64,000 bases of DNA, from positions 248,001-312,000 of the forward strand of contig JADDMT010000017.1 in NCBI GenBank assembly GCA_021401465.1, written 5' to 3'. The translations under genes were made by a program, and so were the position numbers. The notes beneath the pieces are model-generated. The model was not told the DNA's origin. It made no database searches and worked only from the letters and a program-made list of their open reading frames with translations. This document shows, piece after piece, positions 21,168-35,300 of this stretch (the first letter of the stretch is position 1; each line of letters opens with the position of its first letter). This stretch comes from Teratosphaeria epicoccoides. Taxonomy: Eukaryota > Ascomycota > Dothideomycetes > Mycosphaerellales > Teratosphaeriaceae.

Positions 21168-22675
21168 CTAGTCCCGCTTCCTATTCAATCTCGGTAAACA
21201 CATCCATAAGATCCAAATTACTGCCAACAGAGCCACAATGATAGGCTGGAGCACCTCCACGCCCTTGGCCTGTGCGATGGCTCCGACCGCAAACGGGAAG
21301 ATTGCACCACCGCTTCCTCCGAACGCGGCCGCAAAACCAATTCCAGAAACGTGAAGGTGTTTGGGAAGAAGCTTCGTACAGGCAACCATCGCTGCTGGAA
21401 ACATGGGCCCGAGGAAGAAGCCGACGAACGCTACTGCCACGGCGGAGACATAGAACTGTGGTACGAGCCAGAAGAGAAGCTCCAATGCCATGGCGACTGG
21501 GAGATAGATGGCAATAGCCAGCTTTTCGCCAATGCGCGGTGTTATGAAGCCAAGGACAAGTCGTCCAAACGTGATGCCGAGCCAGAACCCTGTGGCCACC
21601 ATGCCGCTGCCGAAAGCACCGCCGTGCCGGACTCTGATCATGAAAGTGACGATCCAGCCACCCAAAGCCACTTCAATACCGACATAGCCGAGCAGGAAGA
21701 ACGCTGAAAGCCATGTCACTCGTGCTGCCGGTCGTTTCAACGTTGCCTCTCTGAGACGTGAGCCGCCTGTATTGGTCGTCCTGGGATGTGCTTCGCGGTA
21801 CACCGCACCGGTGGCGGTCCAGAACGAGTGCACTGAGGTGATGAATTCGATGGTGGCGCCGCCGATCTGTTGTCCTGTCAGTGCATCTGTCGCTGGCTCT
21901 CCGAAGTGCGCCTTGAAGAAGGACATGCCATAAAGTAATACCAATAGTACCATGGCACCCCAGCTTTCGTGATGAGGCTCGTTGCAATGAGCGGAGCAAT
22001 CGTAGCACCCAAGCCGTAGAAGCCATGAAGGAAGCCCAGGACCTCGTTCGCGTTTGCCATCGCCCCGATCCAAGCATTCCAGCCAGAGTCCTCGAACCCA
22101 TTCCCTAGCCCCGCCAAGATGAAGACAACCACCAACAAAGGATACGGAGGGTGGACTGCAATCACCACATAAGCAACAAGATGGCAAAACGGTCCCAAGA
22201 ACGCAACGCCGCGCTGTCCTAGCTTCAGGTGTACAGTGTTGTTCAGAATGGCTGCCATGTTGTAGCCCACGAACGGCGACAAGAATATCAGCGAGACAAT
22301 CAGGTAGCTGAGATCGTAATAGTCTTCCAGGTAAGGAATGAGAGGGCCATACGCTGCATCATTTGCTCCCATGATGGTGAAAGCCCAGAATGTGGCGAGG
22401 ACGCGATATATGTTGATGCGAGGAGAGTGCCATGTCTCGACGTGCTGGGTGGCGGTCGTTGGAGACGGCAGTGTCTCGTTGCGATCGCTTGCGTCCTCAG
22501 CTGTGAAGCAGCGGAGGCTGCGGGCGGCTTTTGAGGATCCACTCATGGTCGTCGATAGGCTTGGGATACCACAATCCTGGTTCAGAGAATTCAATTCGGT
22601 GACTTGCAGGACTGTCGTAGACGAGTCGCCATTGCGTCTCTCCATGGTGGCAGTCGACAGAGACTGAGTGCCCAT
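21168..22675 (-). CDS. Major facilitator superfamily transporter, BSC6-like
   Basis: The 481-aa protein is in two exons, 21929-22675 and 21168-21866. About 95 cytosolic residues precede the first membrane helix (VLATFWAFTIMGANDAAYGPLI), and roughly 12 hydrophobic segments follow. The blocks NDAAYGPLIPYLEDYY, GLGNGFEDSGWNAWIG, EVLGFLHGFYGLGATIAPLI and GWIVTFM are typical of the fungal 'bypass of stop codon 6' MFS group, whose substrate is unknown. The reading frame shifts after YYWYYFM. The only join I found that restores both frame and family sequence (YYFM then IGGATIEF) uses a GC donor (GCATGT at 21928) and a CAG acceptor ending at 21867, with a CTGAC branch site. Its start is roughly 0.7 kb downstream of the 3' end of the dynein gene, on the same strand. 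Confidence 0.85.
21867..21928 (-). other. Probable GC-AG intron in MFS gene (62 bp)
   Basis: The donor reads ATG/GCATGT and the acceptor GGACAACAG/ATC, with CTGAC about 13 bases before the acceptor. No GT donor nearby restores the frame without a stop. Confidence 0.75.
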
Positions 22676-23397
22676 TCTGTATACAAGTCATCCGTTTTGA
22701 CTGGCCGAGACGATTGATTCACGACACAGTTCAATGAAGACCATGGACCACGCAGACTGACGGCGATGGTTGGATCAGCGATGGTCATGGCCAGCTGGGC
22801 TTGAGAGGTCCGAAGGACAGGCTGAATCTTACAAGACAAAGCTCTTTGAAATTCATCTGGCGTCGATGGTGAGTAAGTGCTTTAGCAATAGGTATGCAAA
22901 GGCCGTAGCACTACTGAGTACTCCGCTTCGAGCTATGCCGACTTCGCACATCGGCATGTTCGGTTGATACCGATATACATGAGCTGCTTGTCTGAATTAG
23001 AGACCTGTCGGCTGTGAAGCGGCGCACAAGGAACGTGCGTGACAACGGCACTTGAAAGATTGTGGAGACGAGGGAGCAGATGATGCTCAGCGAAGATGTC
23101 TGTGCCTAGGACATTGCCGACATCTCATTATAAGCCGCCGACTGTAGTTTTCAACCACGACACGTCGTTAATTCGATCAGAACGGGAGACATGACCGAAT
23201 AGGAAGCTGCATGGCTGGCAAACAATTGATTTGCGCACGCCCTGAAACCTTCAATCTTCGCAGATGGGGTATTGGCGCTAAATGCATTTCAGAACTCCCT
23301 CCATGTGCCAAACTGGTCTCGCCATGAACATCCCATTGCCTACCATCCCAGGTCCCTAAGCAACGCCACGCAATGCTTCAATAAACGGAACTAATAT
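22676..23397. other. Intergenic region MFS start / dynein 3' end
   Basis: About 0.7 kb holding the MFS promoter and dynein 3' UTR. No gene, repeat or RNA is recognised. Confidence 0.5.
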
Positions 23398-26300
23398 CTA
23401 TGCTTCAGCGGCCTCCGCCATAACATGCTCTCCCTCGTCCAGCACACTCATTACTGTCTTCAAATTCTTCAACATCTCCTCCGCATGGGCCACAAGCAGC
23501 AGCTTCTCTGCGTTGGCCGGCAGACCGAGGAACGTCGGCGGCTCACGCTCTGGCAGCTCCTTGACCCACTGGGTAAAATCCTTCTTGGTCGTTCCACCTG
23601 GCAATGCCACGCCGATGGCAGCGTCACCAGCCACCTCGCCGATCAAATTGAAGCCCTCTTCGAATGCCTCTGCTGTCAGAGTCTTGTCGACAAGGCTCTT
23701 GAGTTCATCGAAGTCGCCAGCGTTGTCGACTTTGCCGCCATACATCTCGGCGATCAGGTAGCGCAGCATTTCCCACGGTATGCTGCGCGGCGCAATATTT
23801 GATCGCCCCTTGGCCACGCTGTCAGTCCACCACTGAATGATAAATGCCGAGCAGTCGTAGTCGGCATCGTTGAACTCCCAGAAGCCCTTCCAGCCTAGAC
23901 GTGGCGCATACCGCAGGCGCTCCTGCACCACAGCGTGGAGGTACGAGAGTAGGAAGTGCACTCTTGCCTTCTCGACAGGCTGCTGAACAGCTTGATCTGG
24001 CAACGACGACAAGCTGTCCCGCATGTTCGCTCTAATGCCTGCGGGTTGTTCGTACATAAGTACTCTGGATACTCTTAGAAGGCTCGAGGGTATTTTTGGG
24101 CTACTCTCCATCGACAAGAAGAGGCGGAAATCATCGTTGGGCTTGAGTGAGTCGATACGCTTCACAAGATTTTGCAACCAGTCTGGAGCCAAGTGCACGT
24201 TCTTGATAAGCACCCAAGAGCCGTTGGCAGCAGCACTTGCAAGCGCGGTGTCCGCACTAGCAACGCTCTCGTTGGATCCCATGGCTACACTGGCGCAGCT
24301 CTTACCAGTCCGCTCAACAAGCTGGTCGACCTTGTAGCTTGCGTCGAAACCTGGACTGGAGCACAAAGCAATGGGCGAGCTTGCTATTGTAGAGTCGGCG
24401 ACCCGACCCAGGTCTTCAGCCACATCAAGGAAAGACTGCCCGAAGACAGTGTTCACAAACTTTTCGATGGCTGGAATGAGACGGTCAAGTCTCAACAGCT
24501 TAACGAATAGTAGCTCTTTCAAAGCTTTGTCGTTTGGATTGCCCGACGCCTTGTCTTTTCCAGGAACATGGTCTTCAGCGGCCTCCACGGTCAAGAATGT
24601 CTCGAAGTCATCTTTGTTTGCGCCAGCGACAAGCTCCTTGAGTGCGCCAATGCGAGAGGCATTGCTAATGGCGGTAGACTTCTGAGCAGTCGACGAGCTG
24701 ACATCGGCGCCTGGGAGAGCTTCGTCGAGCAGAACGTCTATGAGGTATTTGTCCATTGGGAATGGTGACGCTTGAGCCAGTAGTACGGCAAATGCGAGGC
24801 GATCTCGCTGCAACAAAGATGCAGATGTCTCGCGGTAAGTCTTGCTAAACAATTCCCGAATCATCAAGTCGATCCGGGTCCGCGAATCGCGCTCTGCAGA
24901 ATCTCGTGCCGCACTGAGTACGTCCTCGAAGATGTCGACGAAATACTGCAGTGAGAATTGGTAGAAGTGATGCACATGGTAAAGCTGCTCCAAGACCGCG
25001 TAGATGGCAGAGCATGACCGAGCGATTATGTCGTAGGTAGCCATGATGTTGTTGACCTCAGTCATAACCCCGTCAGTCTCTGCTGCCTTAGCCATGATGT
25101 CGGCGGCTTCGTTCTTCAACGTCTCCAGGGTCTGGATCACATTTTCATCGTCCAGTATATTGCCACGAGATTCGTTGAGAGCTTGCAGAAGCATGCGTTC
25201 CAAACGACGCAAGCGTTGCGTGAATTCGCCCTGCATCTTGACCAGATTGGATCGCCGCTCGTCCACGTCAGGTCTCTCGGACTTGAGCACCTCATTGAGA
25301 GTCTGCGTCTTGAGACTGCTCTGCGTGACGGTGAAATTGACGAATGTCGTTCTGCTACAGACGTCGGGCGCAAAGTGTGCCGAAGGATCCCTCGTAGACA
25401 GATACAGCTTGAATGCTGGCGAGAAATCGATCTCCTGCTTACCAAGCTGGATCAAAACACGACCACCAGTACGCTGATACTCCTTGTTCAGCACATGGTT
25501 CAGGATGGGATCCATATGCTCCGCATCCTGAATGAGGATAGGATTTCCAAATCGAAGCGCACTCTCAAGCTGTTTGACGAACGAGCTGTCCAGGAAGCTG
25601 GTAACGGTCAGGCGCCTTTCGTTGCTCTCATTTTGTAAGAATTGCGTGACACGGCCAGATGGGTCGATGATGAGCGGATATCGGTTGTAGCGCTTGAGCA
25701 TAATGGCGTTCTCTGTACACAGTTCATCCACAGGCAGAGAGTGGTCGTGCCACTGTTGCCGCTCGTCTGCACTCGACAAGTATTCAGACAGCGCGTTCTG
25801 TGGCTTCAACGCAATTCCAGAGGACGACAGATGCAAAGACCAGTCTTCCAGCATTGCGCGACGGTGTTGTTGGTCGTAGAGACCGCCGTATGCCAGGAAC
25901 GCTGCAGCAAGGAAGACGTCGCCGACCAGCGTCTCCATCTGCGTCTCGAAGGTTTTGCTGCTGTCCTCCCACCGTCCTCGTTCAGATGAGAGACTGTTCA
26001 GTAAGCGCATACTGCGGTCGACCTTGGACTGAACTCTTGTCATCTCCTGCTTAATAGCCTCGGTCTGGCTGATCAGAGCTGCGTACTCCGTCTTGTAGGT
26101 AGCGATGCTGCGCTCCAGATCGATCAACGTGTTCTCGATCATTTTGGCCTCTGCCTTAGTCTGTAGTGCCTCTTCCTCCAGCTGATCGACCTCTGCACGA
26201 AGCGGGCCTACTCTGTCAAGGATCTCTGAGTAGCTGACTTGTGCCTCAACCCACTGCACAAGAGGACCGCAAGCCTTACTGGCGCGATTGACCCTCTCAA

Positions 26301-29300
26301 AGGTGAAATCGTCATTCGAAAGATAGTCTCGCCTCATTCGAACTCTGTTCTGGTTTGTCATTTGTCGCTCGTTATCGTAATTGACAATGCTCGCGATAAA
26401 GTCATCGCGACGGACAATACCGACAATGCTCTTCCAATCGGTCGCTTTGTGTCCCAGCAGCGTGCAAACTGACTCTAGGGCAAGCTTGACGCCAGATGGA
26501 GGATTCTGCATGGAACGCACCTCCGTCAGGTGCTGACGCTTAATGTTGCTGACGCTCCTCTGAGCCTCTACCACCGCCGGCTCGGCTTTAGCCAAGTCGC
26601 TGAGCACAACTTCTCTTCGCGTTGCGACCTCCTTTTCTTGCTTTTCAAGCGCAGCTTGGATCTCAAGGGAGGCGGTCTTCCTCTGTTCAGCCTCACGCTG
26701 GTCAGCGACCATTCGCTGCAACTTCTCGCCTGCCTCGGTATCCTTTCTCTCGAGCTCTGACTTCTTCTCTGCTAGGCTCTTCTTGAGCTCTGACACTTTT
26801 TCGACAGTCTCGCGAAGCTTGTCCAGACCCACATTCAAGTGGCGCTGTTGCTCCTCAAGGTCATCGCGCTTCTCAGCGTACAGTTTGACAAATTGCGCCA
26901 CAAAGTCCAGGAATTGACGCGGCGTCAAGTAGGTGGTCTTGCTCTGTTGGCGTTGGAGCCGGTCATTGAAGTAGCGTAGCGAATGATGGACGTGCACCAT
27001 TGAATTGACAACCGCATCGCGGTGCGAGAGTGGCATCTCAAGCTGTTCAAATTCGATTGGTAAGCTATCGGGTGCATTGAATGTGCTCTTGTCAATGTCC
27101 ACAGACTGAGTGAGTTCGAAGGCCACTTGATATAACGCTTGGTCTGACCAGTCACCGAACCAATTGAGCACGCAGCGATTGAACAATGCAGGCGATGTAG
27201 CGGCCTTGGACGATAATCCCTCAGTCGGTGGATTCATGGTGAACACAACATGCAAGTTGCGCACGATCTGCTGCGTGAACCACTTGTAAAGCTCTTCCTG
27301 TGAGTCGAGGAGTAGGCCTTGACGCTGAGCACCCTCCTTGCATGCTGTCATGAGTGTAGCATATTCGTCGCCTTCGAACAGACCAGGAACCTCACCGTTG
27401 GCCAACAGCGTGTTCATGCGCTCCAAGAATCCTGAATCAAGCACATTCGACTCATCCATGATGAAGCAGATCTTCTCGCTCTTGCAGCCACATCTGCGCA
27501 GGACATTGCGAAGATCATCATCAAAATCTTCAGATGAGTATTTACCATGTACCTTGATCTGGAATACCGAGAGGCCGTTCATCCAAGCCACGAACCTTGA
27601 CAGTGTGGTCTTGCCACTCCCGCTGACGCCAATGAGGATGAGATGACCTTGCGGCTGCCTGAAGACACGGTCGATGCGTAGGACGTGCTCAAGGACATCG
27701 TTGAAAAGGATCAGGGGCACATCCAGCTCCTCATCGCAGAAGGTTCGTAGACGTGCCTTCACAAAGTCGCGGAGCTGATCCCGTGCAACAGGTACATAAT
27801 TCTTGGACAACCAATTCGAGAATAGGATCGGACGCTGTAGTGCAGCCTCTTCATCGATGTTCGGAAAGTGCTCTAGCGCGACTTTATTCACCGTCTCTTC
27901 GGTCCATCGGCGCTCCTCGTCAGTGATGAGACGGTCGGAGAAGAGTCTGAAGGCCTCGTGAGCCCAGATACGCACCAAGCCCTCAAGCGACAATATTTCC
28001 AAGGGCTTGATAGCCTCATATACAGCACGGACCCATCTCGTGAGCTCACGCGGGGAGTAGACATAGTGAGGCTGGATATCCGCCGTGAAGCGCTTCTGCG
28101 ACTTAAGATACACCTCGATCATCGCGCGAGTGAGAGCATCGGAGTACCCTCGCAAGGTTGGTATGATTTTGAGGATGGCATTGTTGAACGTACCGTAGAT
28201 CTGGGTCAGCGACAGCTCACCGGGATAGTCGACCATGACGAGTGGAGCATGGCGCAGGAATCGCAAGCCTAGCGGCGTACGACCAGCATCTGTTGGCGGG
28301 TTGCAAGCGCCGACGAACTGTATGCGCTCAAGGCTGACCCAGGTCTTGCTGGTCGTGCGCCAGAATCCACCATGCTCGACAAGTTGCCGCAAAAACGAGA
28401 TGACACGCTGAGTCCCATACTTGTCGGGAGCGGGCAAATTAATCTCGTCGCAGAAAACGACCAGCCAGCGGCCGATCTGTCTTGGCGCCATCGTCACACC
28501 GCTGAGCGTCTTGCGGTAATCACAATATTGCTCAAGGGTCTTCACCAGAAGATCTGGAGTGGTAGCGCTGGAAAAATTCAGACCGACGGTCTCCATATTG
28601 GGCAGCTTCCGAAGCGCGCTGAAGAGAGTCATGGTCTTGCCGGAGCCAGGAGGACCACAAAGAAGCAAAGGCTTGTGCTCTGCCAAGTATGAGTACAGTA
28701 CGTCTTCGTGGCGGATCGTATCAATCGTCGGGATGACCATGTCTGTTTGCGTGACCGTATGCGTATTGATCTCAATCGTTGGGACCTGGTTCTGCCAAGG
28801 TGCCCACGCGGCATCGGGCAGCATGACTTCGTAGTCAATCAGCGAAGTCTGCTCGGACAAAAGAGGCATTTCCAGTGTAGCTAGACCAGCCAGGAAGTCA
28901 CCAAACGTCTTGCGCTCCGCGAGTGGGCAGTCTCCAGTCATGGCCCAAACTGTAGCAACGAGGACCTTCTTTGACAGGTATGCCTCGACCTGCTCATCGT
29001 TCAGTGGAAAGTCCGAATGCTGAATATTGTACTCGAGCACATTTCTACAAGCCTTTCGCAGAAGAGAGAACAGTGTACCAATAGCCCTGATGGAAGTGAA
29101 CTCCATGATGTGGTGGCAGCCTTCGCAGCGCTCGAGCGCCTTCCTGACAAAGTCATTGGTAGTGAGCGTCTGCTTGAGGATCTCAGCCATGAGTGTAAGC
29201 GATGCGCTTCTCGCCTCCGCCGAGGCCGGCAATGCAGTATCTTCCTCAAGGTCCTCGAACGTGGCGGTGCGCAGCTGAGCCACGTGCCTCGACAGCACTA

Positions 29301-32300
29301 CATCCAGCTCTACGGTATCGTCAGAGAACCAGACCATACCGCAACGACTGACAGTAGCCAACGTCGCGTACTTCAGCGTCTCAACCTCGAACATGATCCG
29401 AACATTTGGCGGTAAACCTAGGCGCTCACCATTGGGTAGCGTGAGTAACTTGTTGTCGTCGAGCACACTGTTGAGATTCTCAACCCATTCAGGATCGACA
29501 TCCCCGTCAAACACGATCCAGTGTCGCTTGCTGTCCTCGCCACGTAGATTGTCGACAACCTTCCGCAAAATGCTGGTGAATAGTCCGTCCGTCCATTCCC
29601 TGGTGGTGCTGTCGAGACTGCCGTAGAGGCTTTCCTTCGACATCACCTTTGGATCGATAACGTGGCAGATACCTTCCACCCCGTCATCCTTCTGAAGCGC
29701 AGCCAGCAGTACCTGCCAGGCGGTTGACTTGCCAGTACCAGAGCTACCGACCATCATAACACCGTGGTGCAAGGTCTGGATCTGATACAACTGCAAGACC
29801 TTGGTGAGCCACGAGTCTGTAGCGACCAATTGCCGTTCACGCACAACTTCCTGCAGTGCTGTACGCAATTTTTCGAGCGAGGCAGGGACGTATTGTACGC
29901 CCGGAAAGCTCTCAGCTTCGATTTGCTCCATCAGTTGCGCGTCGGCACGCACAAGCTTCGGCGCAATAGTCTCGCGAATACTCTGTACAATTATTTGAGG
30001 CTCAAAGTCGGCTGCTTGCTCATTACCGGCGGCGAGTCGTAACCTCTTGAGACCACCAGAGCTCACCAGAACGGACTTGAGCGCACGAAGACCAAAGTCG
30101 TAGTGAGGCTGCTTCGACAAACCAGCACTGCATTTGTCGAAGAAAGGTACAGTCTGTCTCGAGAGCGACTTGGCTTCCGAAAAACCTTGCGAGAACAGCA
30201 TGACTTCGGCGATGATCTCCTTATCTGGCTTTGACATGGCTACGCTGCGGAAGAGTTTCTTCAAATTGTCAGGCAAATTGGAGCGCCCAGCATACCCAGG
30301 ATTCATGGTGATGAAAAGTCCAGTGAGCATATGCACCTTCAGCTGCCGTCCGATCAAGTCGATCTGAGCGTTGGGATCTTGGACCCTTTTGCGAAGTCCG
30401 ACTTGGATATTCTGAATTTGCTGCGAGACGGCAGACAAGATACGTTCTTCGAGACGGTTGAATTCGTCGAAGCAGCCCCATGCGCCCACTTGCGACAGAC
30501 CAAGGAAGATACGGCCCATGGCTTGGAAGTCAAAGGTGTCATCACAGTTGAAGACTAGGGTGAAGCGACCAAGCTGGACACCAAGCGCCTTGACAGACTC
30601 AGTCTTGCCGGTACCTGCTGGACCGTACGGTGAGCCACCAAGACGTTGACAAAGCGCTTGGCTGAGTGTGAGGAAGCAGCGGTCGGTCAATGGCGTGCGC
30701 ACAAGTCTGTCCGGTACACCAAGGTACTCAAATCCGTATGCCAGCACAGCGTTGGCAACTTTGATCTGCATGCGATCGAGTGGCTGAGCACTGGCTTCAA
30801 AGTCATAGCGCATTTGCAGAAGCCAGAGATAATGACCTGGAGAGTCTGCGCCACCGTTGATGAGGCGCTCGGTAACATCACGCTGGTGGACAAATTCAGT
30901 GATGAGGTGCTCGCATTTCCTTCTGTACAGCGGCTCCAGCTCCTGCAAAACCGCAGAAGCGAGATATCTGAGCCTCGCAGCCAGTGAGTCGAAAACAGCC
31001 TGGAGCGCTCCATTGCCTTTGGACAAAGCGGTCTTGACGCGTGCGGTCCACACTGCTTGCGAGGCTAGCACTACAATCTGACCTGGGTATTCAGAGATGT
31101 ACTTCTCGAATTCCTTCGTATCATCGTCTTCTATCTCGTCGAAGGCCGCAACGGCATCGACAAGCGAGTCAGATAGAGTGTCTCTCATGCCGCTTTCCAG
31201 CGCCTTGAGCCAGTCGTTAATCTTGGGGGTGGCAACGAGATTGATTGGTTTCCGCAGCAAGAGGCGCTCGCCTTCCTTTGACGTCAGTCCTAGGATATTG
31301 CTCTCGTCATCTAGGAGTAACCCTGAGATACCAGCGAACATCTTGCGCAGATGTTTAGCGATGCGCACTGTATCATTGCTGTTGCCGATAATCTCCAGCA
31401 AGTCTTCGTCTCCGACAAAGTAGAAACGAGGGAAGGAGACACGCTCTTTCTCGAGATACTCGCCCAAAGCCTTCTGTATCTTGTTGAGCAGATCAGCCAA
31501 TCGCTCCAAGGAACGCTGTACATCTGGTATATTGAGGACCTCAAGGACTTGAGGAGAGCGGTAGACCTTCTTGAGCACTGACATGAACTCACTGTTGATG
31601 TTGGCAAAACGCGAAGACTCGACAGGAAGCAGGTGCTTGATATCGGCATTGCCTGTGAAGACCCCTTCGAGGTAGACCCATTGGCGTTGAACATCAATCC
31701 AGACATCGAATAGCACATGGATTCGGTTCAGTCTGTCTTCCCAAGCGGAGGCCTCTTCCTCAAATTCCTTGTAGTAGGGCGAGTGCCTCATAGCATGCAG
31801 TGAGTTCAGATGGTCACTGCACTTGGCGAACAGATCGTCCCAGCCCCGGATCAGGCGGCACTTGTTCTGATAATTGACGAGTTCAAGCGTGTAGCTCTGC
31901 CAGTGCTCGCGTACCGAGCGCACAAATTCCTCGAGCGCCATTTCGCCCTGAGCTTGAGCAATCACATCGCGAATGACTGACTCGCTCGGGCCAAGCCGCA
32001 AGTCCCAAACGTCTCCAAGTGTCATCGAGATTGCGGAGTATCGCTTTGCAGGCTGCAGGTTCTTGAAAATTCTGACCCAATGCCTCTCGCGTACGGCGTC
32101 TGAGCGCATCTCGGTGAGAAGAGGATTGACCTTCAGTAGCTGGCGAAGGATAGACTGCACATGCTCGAACGCAGCATATTGGCGCATTCTGCTCGGCATC
32201 TCTTTCGTGGTCTTGATGAGATTGTCTAGGGACTGACGGAGTTTGCGCGGTTGGATGCTATTCCATGGTTGATCACGCAGATCACTGAGCTGATCCCAAA

Positions 32301-35300
32301 CGATCGTGAGGTTTGCCCACACCGATTTGAAGTCCTGGACTTCTTCTAGTAGTGTCGCGAGCACGTTGTCAGGACTGACTGGCAGCTCCAATGCCTCCTT
32401 GGTCTTTGATACCATCTCCGACTGCTCGCGTAATTGGCTGAGCTCTGTATCAAATTTTTCCAAAGTCGCGACTGCCTCGGCCGGCGGTATCGCGCCAGAC
32501 ACCGGCCTTTGTTCGTTCCACCGCTCTGTCGCCTCGCCAATCCGTCTCGACATGACACCATCCTCAGCAATGATCTTGGCACGTAGGGCATCCGTTTGGT
32601 CGGCAATGAGCTTGCTTTTCCGCCCCAAGACCTCGATAAGAGCAGTCCACTCATGATCGACTTGCTCAACATACAACCAATCCTTTGGGTACTGGAATCG
32701 CAGCCGGGACAGAGTCTGTTGGCCTTGCCTAAAGGTCTCCATTTCTGGCTCCCATATTTTCGTCTGACGCTTGCATGTTTGAACAATTGTGATGAAGGAG
32801 ACAGCCTGAGCAGTAGATGACGTCTGCATGGACGAGCCCTCAAGATCTTTGCGAGCACGCTGCAGCTCCGCAAAGACGTCCACTAATCTTGTGGCAAACA
32901 GTTCGGAGAAGTGGGCCAACAGATCATGTTGCCACTGGTCGTACTTCGCGTTGACTTTTGATTGCACCTGCTCATAGTCGACGATCAGATGACCAAAAAT
33001 TCGCTTGTTACCGGAAGTATCGAACGTGTCACGCTTCTGGCGTATTTCCAGAATCAACTGCAGCCACAGATCAAGCTCATCGCCAATGTCTTCTTGAATT
33101 TGGTCCATCTGCAAGTCCCAGAGCGACTGAAATTGTAGCCACTCGTCAACATAGCCCTGCGCTGCAGCAAGTTTTGATTCTATACTTCCATACAATGCCG
33201 AGAGTGAGTCCATGCACAGAAGTGGCAGCTCCGAGTAGGTCTTGATCCCCGACAGGGCGCTCAAGCTGAGTGCGTTCTCGAAACGGGAGGCCTGGATACG
33301 AGGCAGATTGCACACAACACCAAGCCAGACATGCAGATTCTGAAGCCAACCCGCTTTGGCATCCTGCAGTGGAGGCTCGAGCTGGATCAGCTGATTTTGC
33401 ATCACAATATCGTGTTTGAACGTCTGAACATTGGGGGCGCCTTCTCTTCGCAAGGCAGCCGCATTGCCTTGTTCAAAGTCTTCGCTCCAATCTTTCAGCG
33501 CCTGCTGCAAACGCGTTCGCAGAGTCTCGACGACTTTCTCATTCATCTTGGAGACCCAATAGGAAATATTGCTGTATGCCTCAAGGTTAAGCTGATCGAT
33601 GAACCGTTGCAGCGCCTCCAAGTGCGTCTTGAACGCTTCTGTGGTGAACGGGCAAGTGTGAAGCTCATGAAGTGTGGCCTTAAATGATATCTGGATGGTC
33701 GAGAGCATGGCAACTTTGCTTTGCAGAGTGCTGATGGCTGCGCCGAGATTGCGAACGAACTGCACATGGAGTTTGTCATCGCCAGATGACCGAGCAACGC
33801 CTTCCTCTCCAATGTGGCGCATGTGGACATCGTACGCTAGAACAAATGTCTCCCACCGCACCGACGTGCCTTTGGCGATGAATGACTGGACATCATTGCG
33901 AAAGCCACACAGCAAGAATGTGACCTCTGGCATGTTCTCAATCGCCGCGTTCGTTTGGCTAAGAGTGTTCAAGCTTTCCATCAAGCTCACCGCGAAAGGA
34001 TATACCCTCCTCGCCTCCTTTGACACATTGCCAATCGCATGTGGCACCGGGAAGTTCAGCCAAAGCAAATTCCGGACTTCCTTGAACAATGTAATGACTT
34101 GAGAATCAAAATTTACGTGTATCTCCATGACATTGCCTTTGGCACGGTTCTGCGTGATTGCAAATAGCCTTCCAGAGATCGACAAATGCCGTCTGCTGAT
34201 GTCGCGCAGCCAGTCGTCGAAGATGGGCTTTGTGTCCAATTTTCTGCGAAACCCTTCTCCAAGCTGGAGTAGTCTCTGCCCGTCGGTGTGCTGATCCCAC
34301 TTCGGGCCTAGGATATCGCCTACTTTGCTCATGTAGCTGTTCAGCTGCCGCTCAATCTGACGCGCTCGAATGATCGCACCAGATATTGGAGGCAGATCAT
34401 GCAGTTGTGCCATGGCGTGTGCCTCTGATTGACCATATTGGTGAGTGAAACGCCGCTGCAGCGAGTCAATATCCTCCCGCACGTTGTTGATGAGCTGGAC
34501 CTGATATTCGGTAATAGCACCTCTGATCTTCGGTCTCACGAAGAGGGCATTGAACTTTGAAAAGACGCGGAACATTTCCTGAGCGGTTTTGGCCACAGCT
34601 AAACGGTCCCTCAAGCGCGCAATGATCGAATTTTCGACTCGTGACGTACGCTCATTGTAGGCTGCCTCAGCTTGCGTCCATAACCGCTCGCCTTCAGGTG
34701 AGGTGTCAAGCACGTCAACATCCTTGACGGCCATGTAAGCTTCGGCGATCTCCTCGACAGCATCGACATCGCCCATTTCCTGCACGATGACAGGTGTCGA
34801 TGTTGCATCTGGTGCGTCTGCAGCGTCTTCCTCGGGGCCGAGAACATTGACAATTGTCTTTTGCAGCTGCTCGTGATTGTCGCGGAAGGTAGCGATATAT
34901 TGCAGTCTGTCCTGTGTCTTGTCGTGGCGCTTGCTGATCTTGATCGGGATGAACTTGTCAGGACGCCTTCGTTGACCATCACGAGCAACATTGGTGAACT
35001 CCTTGACATTGTCGTCCCAGAAGTCCCAAACTTCCGAGACTTGGTCGACAATTCTCTTGAAATCCTCGAAGCTGAGATGCATAAGCATGCGGCCATGCAG
35101 TAAGTCATGTAATCGCGCATCTAGGTCAGCCGATATTGCTTCTACAAGCGGCAGCGCTCTGCGCACTGGATATGGACTGATGCGCAATTTCTTGTTCAGA
35201 TGGTTGAACACATCATCCAAAGCGTCTCGCAACTTTTCGACGGAGGTTGCCGATAGCATCTCCTCGATCGGAAAGCCGTGGAAAAGGGCGTTGTACTTTT

